Shown here: in pieces, positions 34,352 to 43,119 of the stretch
Layout of the letters: every line of letters begins with the position of its first letter
Numbering within the stretch: position 1 is the stretch's first letter
Source: Enterobacter wuhouensis
GTDB lineage: Bacteria; Pseudomonadota; Gammaproteobacteria; Enterobacterales; Enterobacteriaceae
Reading direction: 5' to 3'
Length of the DNA stretch: 64,000 nt
Assembly (NCBI RefSeq): GCF_004331265.1
Contig: NZ_SJOO01000003.1
Span: forward strand, 248,001-312,000
Notes under the pieces: model-generated
Seen by the model: only the letters and a program-made list of their open reading frames with translations
Databases searched by the model: none
What the model was told of the DNA's origin: nothing
Position numbers and translations under genes: made by a program

Positions 34352-35482
34352 ATGTCAGCTATGGATTTCAAAAAAAACACGGACCTCGATTTTCCCCACT
34401 ACACTACCCCGGCCGTCAGTGCTAAAGAGATCGACCTTCTGGGATTGTTAGATATCCTTCTTGCAGCGAAAAAACGCATCATTACCATTGCGTTTGCCTT
34501 CGCTTTGATTGGCCTGGCGATAGCATTTTTACTGCCGCAAAAATGGACCAGCAAGGCCGTGATTACCCCGGCAGAGCAGACGCAGTGGAACCCGTTACGC
34601 CAGATGATGGTTACGCTGCAGGTGCTGGACGTGGACGTAAAAATTTCCCGCCCGGACGTATTCAACCTGTTTATCAAAAAGTTTCAGTCACAGACCCTGC
34701 TTGAAGAGTATATGAAGAGCTCGCCGTACGTGATGTCTCAGCTCGAGGGCACACAGGTCGATCCGCAGGAGCTGCACCGTGCGGTGGTGGGCGTCTCTGA
34801 AAACATGAAAGCGAAAAATGACACGCAGGTAAAAGACGCCGATAAAGCGCCTTTTACCTCGTGGACGTTAAGCTTCACCGCGCCGACCGCCGAAGATGCC
34901 CAGACGGTGCTTGATGGCTACATCGACTATATCTCTCGCATCGTTGAGCAGGAGACGATGGAGAATATTCGTAACCAGATCGCCCTGAAAACCAAGGTGG
35001 TGCAGCAGCAGCTGGAGCTGGATCGCGTGCGTTTGACCAATATTCACAACACCAACCTGCAGCGTCTTAACTATTCGCTTGAGGTCGCCAACGCGGCGGG
35101 TATTAAGAAGCCGGTCTACAGTAACGGTCAGGCGGTTAAGGACGATCCGGATTATTCGGTGGCGCTAGGCGCTGACGGTATTTCACAGAAGCTGCAGATC
35201 GAGAAAAACATGAAAGATGTTGCAGAGCTGAACGCCGACTTCCAGAACCGTGAATATTATCTGGCGCAGTTGAAAAAATTATCCGTTGAGGACGTCAAGC
35301 TTGAGCCCTTTAAGTATCAGCTTTCGCCATCCATGCCGGTGAAAAAGGAGGGTCCGGGCAAAGGCCTGATTGTGATCCTGGCGGGTGTTCTGGGTGGGTT
35401 GCTCGCGTGCGGTAGCGTGCTGCTGCGCGAGGCGATGCTCGCCCGTAATCCGCTGCCGGAGCCGATAGCGGAACAAATCTAA
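34352..35482 (+). CDS. FepE-like O-antigen chain-length regulator (Wzz family)
   Basis: The 376-residue inner-membrane protein has the Wzz layout: a cytoplasmic N terminus with EIDLLGLLDILLAAKKRI, TM1 at about 43-61, and a large periplasmic coiled-coil domain (residues 62-335; QQLELDRVRLTNIHNTNLQR). TM2 lies near 339-360 after a Pro-rich stretch (SPSMPVKKEGPGKGLIVILA). The length is that of FepE, which sets very long O-antigen chains. No wzx, wzy or sugar transferase genes are nearby, and it is flanked by pectin genes. It has its own terminator. Confidence 0.82.
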   Translation: MSAMDFKKNTDLDFPHYTTPAVSAKEIDLLGLLDILLAAKKRIITIAFAFALIGLAIAFLLPQKWTSKAVITPAEQTQWNPLRQMMVTLQVLDVDVKISRPDVFNLFIKKFQSQTLLEEYMKSSPYVMSQLEGTQVDPQELHRAVVGVSENMKAKNDTQVKDADKAPFTSWTLSFTAPTAEDAQTVLDGYIDYISRIVEQETMENIRNQIALKTKVVQQQLELDRVRLTNIHNTNLQRLNYSLEVANAAGIKKPVYSNGQAVKDDPDYSVALGADGISQKLQIEKNMKDVAELNADFQNREYYLAQLKKLSVEDVKLEPFKYQLSPSMPVKKEGPGKGLIVILAGVLGGLLACGSVLLREAMLARNPLPEPIAEQI

Positions 35483-35490
35483 TTATGAAG

Positions 35491-35518
35491 AAGGGCGCTG
35501 ATAACAGCGCCCTTTTTT
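35491..35518. terminator. Rho-independent terminator after the Wzz-type gene
   Basis: AAGGGCGCTG (35491-35500), loop ATAA, CAGCGCCCTT (35505-35514), then T. It overlaps the kdgF stop on the other strand and may serve both genes, though the minus-strand T run is poor. Confidence 0.9.
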
Positions 35519-35840
35519 ATTTCAGGAAGTCTTCGCGTACCGGGGTAAAGGTATCCAGAAGTGTGCCAGGCTTGAGGCACACGCAGCCGTGCATCACGTG
35601 CGGCTCCTTGTAGAGCGTATCGCCCGCCGTTACCACATGCTTCTCTTCACCGATGGTGAACTCGAACTCGCCGGAAAGCACATAGGTGAGCTGCTCGTGC
35701 GGGTGGTTGTGCATTGGGCCGATCGCCCCCTGTTCAAAGTTGACCTCAACCGCCATCATCTTGCCGCCGTGCGCCAGAATGCGACGCGTCACGCCATTGC
35801 CCAGATCCTCAAGCGTCGTCTCTTTGTGGAAAATAAACAT
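35517..35840 (-). CDS. kdgF: KdgF, cupin that opens unsaturated uronate
   Basis: The 107-residue single-domain cupin has metal-binding residues in GPMHNHPHEQLTYVLSGEFE and EPHVMHGC. KdgF turns 4,5-unsaturated galacturonate into the linear ketouronate that KduI uses. A near-perfect KdgR box lies 18 bp before the start. It completes the oligogalacturonide pathway made by ogl, kduI and kduD. Confidence 0.93.
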   Translation of the reverse strand: MFIFHKETTLEDLGNGVTRRILAHGGKMMAVEVNFEQGAIGPMHNHPHEQLTYVLSGEFEFTIGEEKHVVTAGDTLYKEPHVMHGCVCLKPGTLLDTFTPVREDFLK

Positions 35841-35857
35841 ATCTCCGCCTTGTTATG

Positions 35858-35880
35858 ATGTGAAACATTGTTTCATTTAA
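35858..35880. promoter_or_regulatory. KdgR operator before kdgF
   Basis: GTGAAACATTGTTTCATTTA (35860-35879) is the best KdgR match in the window: GAAACATTGTTTC is a near-perfect palindrome. Confidence 0.85.
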
Positions 35881-35973
35881 TTTATATCACTCCGATTTAA
35901 AAAGAAACGACGTGACAAAGAACTGGAAACAGGATCACAAGTTTGCTTCACTGGGATAAACCTATAAGGAGGA

Positions 35974-36669
35974 ATGATGAAAACAATCGGCCTGCTGGGC
36001 GGGATGAGCTGGGAGTCAACAATTCCCTATTACCGTCTGATTAACGAGGGCGTGAAGCAGCGTCTGGGCGGGCTGCATTCCGCTAGCCTGCTGCTGCACA
36101 GCGTGGATTTCCATGAAATCGAAGCCTGCCAGTCGAGCGGGGAATGGGATAAGGCCGGGGAGATTCTGGCGGAGGCGGCGCTGGGGCTGGAGCGGGCGGG
36201 CGCAAAGGGCATCCTGCTGTGTACCAATACCATGCACAAGGTAGCGGCGCATATTGAAGCACAGTGTTCGCTGCCGTTCCTGCATATTGCGGATGCCACC
36301 GGGCGGGCGATTGCGGCATCCGGGATGACGCGCGTGGCACTGTTGGGTACGCGCTATACCATGGAGCAGGACTTTTATCGTGGCCGTTTGCACAGCGAAT
36401 TTGGCATTGAGAGCCTGATCCCGGACGAGGCTGACCGGGCGCGCATTAATCAGATTATTTTTGATGAGCTTTGCCTCGGCACCTTCAGCGAACCTTCCCG
36501 CGCGTATTACGCCAGCGTAATTGAGAAACTCGCGCAGCAGGGTGCCGAAGGGGTTATTTTCGGCTGCACGGAGATCGGTTTGCTTGTACCCGCCGAGCGC
36601 AGCCCGATCCCGGTGTTCGACACCGCAGCCATTCACGCCGCCGATGCCGTCGAGTTTATGCTTTCATAG
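35974..36669 (+). CDS. ygeA: YgeA, broad-specificity amino acid racemase
   Basis: The 231-residue Asp/Glu racemase-fold protein has [15 protein letters not shown] and the two catalytic Cys in LLCTNTMHK (about residue 83) and [11 protein letters not shown] (about 197). YgeA/RacX racemises several amino acids without PLP. AAGGAGG lies next to the ATGATG start. Its 3' end overlaps lysR tail-to-tail by 6 bp. Locus as in E. coli. Confidence 0.93.
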   Translation: MMKTIGLLGGMSWESTIPYYRLINEGVKQRLGGLHSASLLLHSVDFHEIEACQSSGEWDKAGEILAEAALGLERAGAKGILLCTNTMHKVAAHIEAQCSLPFLHIADATGRAIAASGMTRVALLGTRYTMEQDFYRGRLHSEFGIESLIPDEADRARINQIIFDELCLGTFSEPSRAYYASVIEKLAQQGAEGVIFGCTEIGLLVPAERSPIPVFDTAAIHAADAVEFMLS

Positions 36670-37590
36670 TGGGTTTTGCAGGCCAGGTAAGCGCAGCGCA
36701 GCCTCACGCGCGTGCTCGATCAGATGCCCGGTAAAAGCGTCAACCAGCGCCGAAGCCGGGCGGTGCAGCGGGCGGATCAGGCTCACGGTGAACGGAACGG
36801 ACACGCTAAAGCGGCGGATGACGATCCCGCTTCCGGCATAGTCCAGCGCCGTGAGGGGATTGACGACCGCGACGCCCACGCCCGCGCGCACCATGGCGCA
36901 AATTGACGCCGCGCTATGCGTTTCCACCACCATCCGCCGCTTCACCTGATGCTCGGCAAACAGCGCGTCCAGCAGCTGACGGTAGCTGTCGGTCTGCGAC
37001 AGGCTAATGTAGTTCTCGCCGTGGAAATCAGCGGGCGTCAGCACCTCTTTGCTGGCAAGGGGATGGCCGGCGGGCAGCACGCAAACTTCGTCCAGCGAAA
37101 GCAGCTCCGTGCGCTCCGTGCCGGCAGGCGTGGCGAGGGTTTCCGTCAGACCCAGATCGTGACGCTGGGCCGACAGCCACTCTTCAAGCAGCGGCGACTC
37201 CTGCGGCACGATGGTGAGGTTGACCTCGGGGTATCGGGCCAGAAAAGGCTGCAGCAGCGCGGGCAGGAACGACTGGGAAAAAACGGGCAGGCAGACGATG
37301 GACAGCTCGCCCTGGCGAAACTCGCGCAGGCTCTCTGCCGCGCTCACAATCCTGTCCAGCCCGTACCACGATCGCTGTACCTCTTCGAACAGACGCAGGC
37401 CCTGAACCGTCGGGTGCAGTCGGCCTCGCGTGCGCTCGAACAGCTTCAGTTCCAGCACCTTCTCAAAGCGCGCCAGCTCGCGGCTGACCGTCGGCTGCGA
37501 GGTATGCAGCATCTGCGCGGCTTCGGTGAGATTGCCGGTGGTCATCACGGCGTGAAAAATCTCGATATGGCGGAGGTTAACGGCGGGCAT
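36664..37590 (-). CDS. lysR: LysR, activator of lysA
   Basis: The 308-residue founder-type LTTR has an N-terminal helix-turn-helix ([20 protein letters not shown], about 19-38). It lies divergent from lysA with a 123-bp gap, the classical arrangement. It activates lysA when diaminopimelate is high and is repressed by lysine. Length matches E. coli LysR (311). Confidence 0.96.
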   Translation of the reverse strand: MPAVNLRHIEIFHAVMTTGNLTEAAQMLHTSQPTVSRELARFEKVLELKLFERTRGRLHPTVQGLRLFEEVQRSWYGLDRIVSAAESLREFRQGELSIVCLPVFSQSFLPALLQPFLARYPEVNLTIVPQESPLLEEWLSAQRHDLGLTETLATPAGTERTELLSLDEVCVLPAGHPLASKEVLTPADFHGENYISLSQTDSYRQLLDALFAEHQVKRRMVVETHSAASICAMVRAGVGVAVVNPLTALDYAGSGIVIRRFSVSVPFTVSLIRPLHRPASALVDAFTGHLIEHAREAALRLPGLQNPL

Positions 37591-37713
37591 AAGGCACCTG
37601 ATGGCTGAACGTAATCCATATCATTTTTGCATAGACTCAGGATAAAACGATATTTTTTATTCCCTTCGGGCTGTGGCGTAATCAGGTAAAACAGTGATTA
37701 CCCGGAGAAGACC

Positions 37714-38976
37714 ATGCCACGCCCGCTGAACCAGACGGATACCGATTTGAACGCCGACAACCTGCTACGCCTGCCCGCCGAGTTTGGCTGCCCGGTGTGG
37801 GTCTACGATGCGCAGATTATTCGCGAGAAGATCGCCGCCCTGCATCAGTTTGACGTGGTGCGTTTTGCCCAGAAGGCCTGCTCCAATATTCATATTCTGC
37901 GCCTGATGCGCGAGCAGGGCGTAAAAGTCGACTCCGTCTCGCTGGGCGAAATCGAGCGCGCGCTGGCCGCCGGGTTTGATCCAAAAACCGATAGCGACGC
38001 GATCGTCTTTACTGCGGATCTGATTGACGACGCCACCCTGGCGCGCGTCCAAGAGCTGCAGATCCCGGTGAATGCCGGTTCTGTGGATATGCTGGAACAG
38101 CTGGGGCAGGTCTCGCCCGGTCACCGCGTCTGGCTGCGCGTGAACCCAGGCTTTGGTCACGGCCACAGCCAGAAGACCAACACTGGCGGAGAGAACAGCA
38201 AGCACGGCATCTGGTATGCCGATCTGCCTGCCGCGCTGGCGGTACTGCAGCGCTATAACCTCACGCTGGTAGGCATTCATATGCACATTGGTTCCGGCGT
38301 GGATTACGGCCACCTTGAGCAGGTGTGCGGAGCGATGGTGCGCCAGGTTATCGCGTTTGGTCAGGATCTGGAGGCGATCTCCGCCGGTGGCGGGCTGTCT
38401 ATTCCTTACCGTGAAGGTGAAGAGGCGATCGATACCGATCACTATTACGGCCTGTGGAGCACGGCGCGCGACAACATCGCCGCCCACCTGGGTCATCCGG
38501 TGAAGCTGGAAATCGAGCCGGGCCGTTTCCTGGTGGCAGAGTCGGGCGTGCTGGTGTCGCAGGTGCGAAGCGTGAAGGAGATGGGCAGCCGTCACTTCGT
38601 GCTGATTGACGCAGGCTTTAACGACCTGATGCGTCCGTCCATGTACGGCAGCTATCACCACATTACGGCGCTGGCCGCCGATGGCCGCGATTTAACGCAG
38701 GCTTCGCGCGTTGAGACAGTTGTTGCCGGTCCGCTGTGTGAATCCGGCGACGTCTTTACCCAGCAGGAAGGCGGCAAAGTCGAAACGCGCCCGCTGCCTG
38801 AAGTGAAGCCGGGGGATTACCTGGTGCTGCACGATACCGGCGCGTACGGGGCGTCTATGTCGTCTAACTACAACAGCCGCCCGCTGCTGCCGGAAGTGCT
38901 GTTCGATCGCGGCGTGGCGCGGCTTATCCGCCGCCGCCAGACCATTCAGGAGCTGCTGGCTTTAGAACTCATCTGA
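37714..38976 (+). CDS. lysA: Diaminopimelate decarboxylase
   Basis: The 420-residue PLP enzyme of the alanine-racemase fold has Lys54 in RFAQKACSN as the likely Schiff-base residue and the GGGLSIPY glycine-rich phosphate loop. CESGDVF (near 345) holds the active Cys of the other subunit. It makes lysine from meso-diaminopimelate. CGGAGA precedes the ATG. Its 3' end overlaps the convergent LacI-type gene by 31 bp, so the insertion junction is very tight. Confidence 0.97.
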   Translation: MPRPLNQTDTDLNADNLLRLPAEFGCPVWVYDAQIIREKIAALHQFDVVRFAQKACSNIHILRLMREQGVKVDSVSLGEIERALAAGFDPKTDSDAIVFTADLIDDATLARVQELQIPVNAGSVDMLEQLGQVSPGHRVWLRVNPGFGHGHSQKTNTGGENSKHGIWYADLPAALAVLQRYNLTLVGIHMHIGSGVDYGHLEQVCGAMVRQVIAFGQDLEAISAGGGLSIPYREGEEAIDTDHYYGLWSTARDNIAAHLGHPVKLEIEPGRFLVAESGVLVSQVRSVKEMGSRHFVLIDAGFNDLMRPSMYGSYHHITALAADGRDLTQASRVETVVAGPLCESGDVFTQQEGGKVETRPLPEVKPGDYLVLHDTGAYGASMSSNYNSRPLLPEVLFDRGVARLIRRRQTIQELLALELI

Positions 38977-39983
38977 GTAAAGTACGGCCCCGTTGTGACC
39001 GAGTCGCGCAGGACCAGCGTGCCGGTAAACGGCGGGATTGCTTCGACCGGCTGGTTTTTCGCCAGCCGGATCGCCTGATCGATAGCGGTGACGATCATAT
39101 TGTCGATCGGCAGGTAGACCGACGATAGCGCAGGCTCCAGCCATTTCGCGCTGGGCGCATCGTCAAAGCCAAACAGCGAAATATCCTGCGGGATCTTAAG
39201 CCCGGCCTGGTGCAATGCTTTAGAGGCACCTAATGCCATATCATCGTTACAGGCAAACAGGGCGCTGAACGGTACCTTCTCGTCAATCAGCTCTTTGCAC
39301 AGCTCATAGCCCCGCGTCATGCCCGCATCGCCGTACTTAATCCGCCGCTCGTCCAGACGAATGCCGTGCTTTTCCAGCGCCTTGCGATAGCCCATCAGGC
39401 GCGCTTTGCCGGTGGGGGTATGGATAGGCACGGTCATGCAGGCGATCTCGCGATGCCCCTGGCTTATCAGGTAATCTACCGCTTTGAAGGCGGCATCCTG
39501 CTGTTCGAAGAAGACGCAGCGATCCGGTGCCTGGCTGACTTCACGGTTGATCACCACCAGCGGCGTTTGCACGCTGTGGATCAGCTTGATGATCGCCTTT
39601 TCGCTCATGTAGCGGGTGTACAGCACGATGGCGTCGCATTTGCGATCGGCCAGCATCTGCACCGCCTGTTCTTCCTGCTCCGGCGCGTCGTGACCGTCGG
39701 TGACGATCAGCTGTTTACCGTGCGTCTCCGTCTGCCGCGAGGCCTGCTGCAGCAGGCGGCCAAAGTAAAAGCCGTCGAAGGTAGAAACCACCAGACCAAT
39801 GCTGTTGCTGGTCTGGTTAGCCAGCGAGCGCGCGAGAAAGTTCGGGCGATAGCCCAGCTCTTCCATCGCAGCGAACACCTGCTTTCGCGTACTCTCTTTA
39901 ACCTGACCCGTGCCGTTCAGCACGCGCGAGACGGTGGCCTTCGACACGCCCGCACGCAGTGAGACATCCAGCATTGTTGCCAT
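38946..39983 (-). CDS. LacI-family transcriptional regulator
   Basis: The 345-residue repressor from ATG 39983 (MATMLDVSLRAGVSKATVSR) has a LacI helix-turn-helix and hinge (residues 1-60) and a periplasmic-binding-like sensor domain (NSIGLVVSTFDGFYFGRLLQ). It resembles AscG/BglG-locus repressors of beta-glucoside genes. It is divergent from the EIIC-GH1 operon, 299 bp away, and probably represses it. The upstream frame to 40040 lacks a start signal. Confidence 0.87.
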   Translation of the reverse strand: MATMLDVSLRAGVSKATVSRVLNGTGQVKESTRKQVFAAMEELGYRPNFLARSLANQTSNSIGLVVSTFDGFYFGRLLQQASRQTETHGKQLIVTDGHDAPEQEEQAVQMLADRKCDAIVLYTRYMSEKAIIKLIHSVQTPLVVINREVSQAPDRCVFFEQQDAAFKAVDYLISQGHREIACMTVPIHTPTGKARLMGYRKALEKHGIRLDERRIKYGDAGMTRGYELCKELIDEKVPFSALFACNDDMALGASKALHQAGLKIPQDISLFGFDDAPSAKWLEPALSSVYLPIDNMIVTAIDQAIRLAKNQPVEAIPPFTGTLVLRDSVTTGPYFTQMSSKASSS

Positions 39984-40121
39984 TCGAAATTCCTGCTTCC
40001 CCGTTATGGTCTGCAGTTTAACACAGACCTCACGGCGCATAAGCGACGCGGGACCGGCAAAACCCCATGAGGATCACGCTTTTCAGCAACGATCTAACGG
40101 CGCGGAATAAATGGCTGAAAG

Positions 40122-40226
40122 TGGTATGCCAAATTGGTCAAAAATCGCAATCTGGAATACCTCTGGCGGCGTTGAGAGCTTAATCACAGAACAATCCGCA
40201 TCATGAAGCTATTTTTGGTATGCCAA
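40122..40226. promoter_or_regulatory. Repeated UxuR/ExuR-like operator before the EIIC-GH1 operon
   Basis: TGGTATGCCAA occurs at 40122-40132 and, as TTGGTATGCCAA, at 40215-40226 (93 bp apart). It differs by one base from the UxuR/ExuR palindrome TTGGTATACCAA. The GntR protein encoded at 43120 is of that subfamily and is the likely binder. The rest of the 299-bp gap shows no gene. Confidence 0.6.
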
Positions 40227-40282
40227 TAGTATCCGGCTGTACACCTTATTCAATAAAAGCCCTTTTACTGAGGTATTACCCT

Positions 40283-41608
40283 ATGGCATTACAGGAAAAA
40301 CTGATCGACGCTCTGGGCAGTTTTGCCACCAAATTCAACAGCTATCGCTACATCATGGCGATCAAGTCTGCCTTTATTACCCTCATGCCGGTCATCATCG
40401 TTGGGGCATTCTCGGTGCTGATCTCCAACATGGTGCTGGACCCGAAAAACGGGCTGGCGAGCTTCCAGTCGCTGTCGTTTCTCGCCGCGCTAAAGCCGAT
40501 CACCAGCGCGCTAAACTACGCCACGCTTAACTTCCTTAACATCGGCGCGGTATTTTTAATTGGCGTGGAGCTGGGGCGCATCAACGGGATCAAGTCCCTG
40601 TTTCCCGGCCTGCTGGCGGTGATCTGCTTTATCTGCGTTACGCCGACCACCGTGGAAATGCTGGTGGACGGCGAAATGCACGTGGTGAAAGACGTCCTGC
40701 TGCGCCAGTTCTCCGATACCCGCAGCCTGTTCCTCGGCATGTTTATCGCCATTCTCTCCGTTGAGGTTTACTGCTGGCTGGAAAACCGCAAGGGGCTGAA
40801 GATTAAGATGCCGGATACCGTACCGCCTAACGTGGCGGCGTCGTTTTCCGCCCTGATCCCGGCGATTATCACCACCACCGCGATCGCCACCTTTGGCTTC
40901 GTTTTCCACCAGCTTACCGGCATGTATCTCTACGACGCGGTGTATCAGGTGGTGCAGCAGCCGCTGGAGCGCGTGGTGCAGAGCCTGCCGGGTATCCTGT
41001 TGCTGATGTTTGTCGCCCAGCTATTCTGGGTGATTGGTATCCACGGCAACCAGATGATCAAGCCGATCCGCGAGCCGCTGCTGCTGGGGGCGATCACCGT
41101 CAACATGAGCGCCTTCGAGCAGGGCAAAGAGGTGCCGAATATCATCACCATGCCGTTCTGGGATGTGTACATGAGCATCGGAGGTTCCGGCCTGACCATC
41201 GGCCTGCTGATTGCGGTAATGATTGCCACCAAACGCAAGGAGATGAAGGAAATTGCCAAGCTCTCCATCGGCCCGGGCCTGTTTAACATTAACGAGCCGG
41301 TGATCTTCGGTATGCCAATCATGCTTAACCCGATCCTCGCCATTCCGTTCATCATCACGCCGCTGGTAACCGGCTCAATCGGTTACTTCGCCACCGTGAC
41401 CGGCTTTGCCGGTAAAGCCGTGGTAATGGTGCCCTGGACCACGCCACCGCTGATTAACGCCTGGCTCTCTACTGCGGGTTCAATGGGGGCGGTCATCACC
41501 CAACTGATCTGCATCGTGACGGCGGTGCTGATTTATCTGCCGTTTGTGAAGATTGCTTCACGCCGTGCAGATCAGGCCGCGCTGCAGCAAGCTACCGACA
41601 ACGCATGA
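40283..41608 (+). CDS. PTS lactose/cellobiose-type EIIC permease, orphan
   Basis: The 441-residue EIIC of the CelB/ChbC family has about ten segments with the family blocks FWVIGIHGNQMIKPIREPLL and GLFNINEPVIFGMPIMLNP. ATG 40283 is preceded by GAGG; the longer frame from 40220 has no signal. No EIIA or EIIB is encoded anywhere near, so it must borrow them from another system such as chb. It is followed 7 bp later by a GH1 enzyme fitted for phosphorylated beta-glycosides. Confidence 0.88.
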   Translation: MALQEKLIDALGSFATKFNSYRYIMAIKSAFITLMPVIIVGAFSVLISNMVLDPKNGLASFQSLSFLAALKPITSALNYATLNFLNIGAVFLIGVELGRINGIKSLFPGLLAVICFICVTPTTVEMLVDGEMHVVKDVLLRQFSDTRSLFLGMFIAILSVEVYCWLENRKGLKIKMPDTVPPNVAASFSALIPAIITTTAIATFGFVFHQLTGMYLYDAVYQVVQQPLERVVQSLPGILLLMFVAQLFWVIGIHGNQMIKPIREPLLLGAITVNMSAFEQGKEVPNIITMPFWDVYMSIGGSGLTIGLLIAVMIATKRKEMKEIAKLSIGPGLFNINEPVIFGMPIMLNPILAIPFIITPLVTGSIGYFATVTGFAGKAVVMVPWTTPPLINAWLSTAGSMGAVITQLICIVTAVLIYLPFVKIASRRADQAALQQATDNA

Positions 41609-41615
41609 GGACGCG

Positions 41616-43043
41616 ATGAGTACAAAACAGATAACCCTACCGCAGGATTTCATTCTTGGCGCGGCCGCTTCTGCCTGGCAAACCGAAGGGTGGAGCGGTA
41701 AAAAGCCGGGGCAGGATTCGTGGATCGATCTCTGGTACAAGAACGATCGTCACGTCTGGCATAACGGCTTTGGTCCGGCGGTGGCGACCGATTTTATCAA
41801 TCGCTTTCGCGAAGATGTGTCCCTGATGAAGCAGGCGGGGCTGACGCACTACCGCACCTCTATCAACTGGTCGCGCTTTTTAACCGACTATGAAAACGTG
41901 ACGGTGGATGAAGAATACGCCGCCTATTACGACGCGCTGTTCGACGAAATGCACCGTCAGGGCATTGAGCCAATGATTTGTCTGGAGCATTACGAACTGC
42001 CGGGCGCGCTGCTGGAAACCTACGGCGGATGGGCGTCGAAGCACGTGGTTGAGCTGTTCGTTCGCTATGCGGAAAAGGTCTTTGAGCGCTTCCACGGCAA
42101 AGTCACCCGCTGGTTTAGCTTCAACGAGCCGATTGTGGTGCAGACCCGCGTTTACCTTGACGCGCTGCGCTGGCCGTACGAGCAGAACACCAGCACCTGG
42201 ATGCGGTGGAACCACCATAAGGTGCTGGCGACGGCGAAGGTCGTGAAGCTATTTCGCGAGAAGGGTTATGACGGTTCGGTGGGCTGTATTCTCAATCCGG
42301 AAGTGACCTATCCGCGCTCCCGCGCGCCGCACGACGTTAGGGCAGCGGAGATTTACGATCTGTTCTATAACCGCGTGTTTCTCGACCCGCTGGTACACGG
42401 GCGCTATCCGCAGGAACTCTTTACCCTCCTCGAGCATCATCAGGTTGAGTGGGATTACACGGCGGAGGAGCTGGCGCTGATCGCTGAAAACACCGTGGAC
42501 GAGCTGGGCATCAACCTCTATTACCCGCACCGCGTTAAAGCGCCTTCCCGCGCCTGGCACCCGGACACGCCGTTCCACCCGGCCTACTACTACGAGCCGT
42601 TTGAGCTGCCGGGGCGACGGATGAACAGATCCCGCGGCTGGGAAATTTATCCGCGCATCATCTACGACATGGCGATGCGGATAAAAAATGACTACCGCAA
42701 CATCGACTGGTTCGTGGCGGAAAGCGGCATGGGCGTGGAAAACGAAGCGCAGTTTCGCAACCGAGACGGCATTATTGATGACGCATACCGCATAGACTTT
42801 ATCAGTGAACACCTCTACTACGCGCTGCTGGCGCGGGAGGAGGGGGCAAACTGCCACGGCTATATGCTGTGGGCCTTCACGGATAACGTCTCGCCGATGA
42901 ACGCCTTTAAAAACCGCTACGGGTTGATTGAAATCGATCTGGACAACAATCGCGCCCGGCGGCCAAAAAAATCGGCTTCCTGGTTCCGGCGGCTGCGCGA
43001 CGAGCGCGTGCTTACCCTCAGCGTTGACGATGAATGGAAGTGA
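41616..43043 (+). CDS. GH1 family 6-phospho-beta-glycosidase
   Basis: The 475-residue TIM-barrel enzyme has catalytic acid Glu171 in FNEP and nucleophile Glu369 in VAESGMG, where ESG replaces the usual ENG. The sugar-binding QTEG (22-25) and the C-terminal RRPKKSASWF resemble the phosphate-recognising loop of 6-phospho-beta-glucosidases. It should hydrolyse the phosphorylated disaccharide brought in by the EIIC upstream. Operon EIIC-GH1-GntR-GNAT. The glycone is unknown. Confidence 0.85.
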   Translation: MSTKQITLPQDFILGAAASAWQTEGWSGKKPGQDSWIDLWYKNDRHVWHNGFGPAVATDFINRFREDVSLMKQAGLTHYRTSINWSRFLTDYENVTVDEEYAAYYDALFDEMHRQGIEPMICLEHYELPGALLETYGGWASKHVVELFVRYAEKVFERFHGKVTRWFSFNEPIVVQTRVYLDALRWPYEQNTSTWMRWNHHKVLATAKVVKLFREKGYDGSVGCILNPEVTYPRSRAPHDVRAAEIYDLFYNRVFLDPLVHGRYPQELFTLLEHHQVEWDYTAEELALIAENTVDELGINLYYPHRVKAPSRAWHPDTPFHPAYYYEPFELPGRRMNRSRGWEIYPRIIYDMAMRIKNDYRNIDWFVAESGMGVENEAQFRNRDGIIDDAYRIDFISEHLYYALLAREEGANCHGYMLWAFTDNVSPMNAFKNRYGLIEIDLDNNRARRPKKSASWFRRLRDERVLTLSVDDEWK

Positions 43044-43119
43044 GCCTTCTGGTAAAATAGTGCACAAACTGGCCGGGAGGACGCCCGGCCTGCGCATTAA
43101 CTGAAAAACAGGTGAAAAC

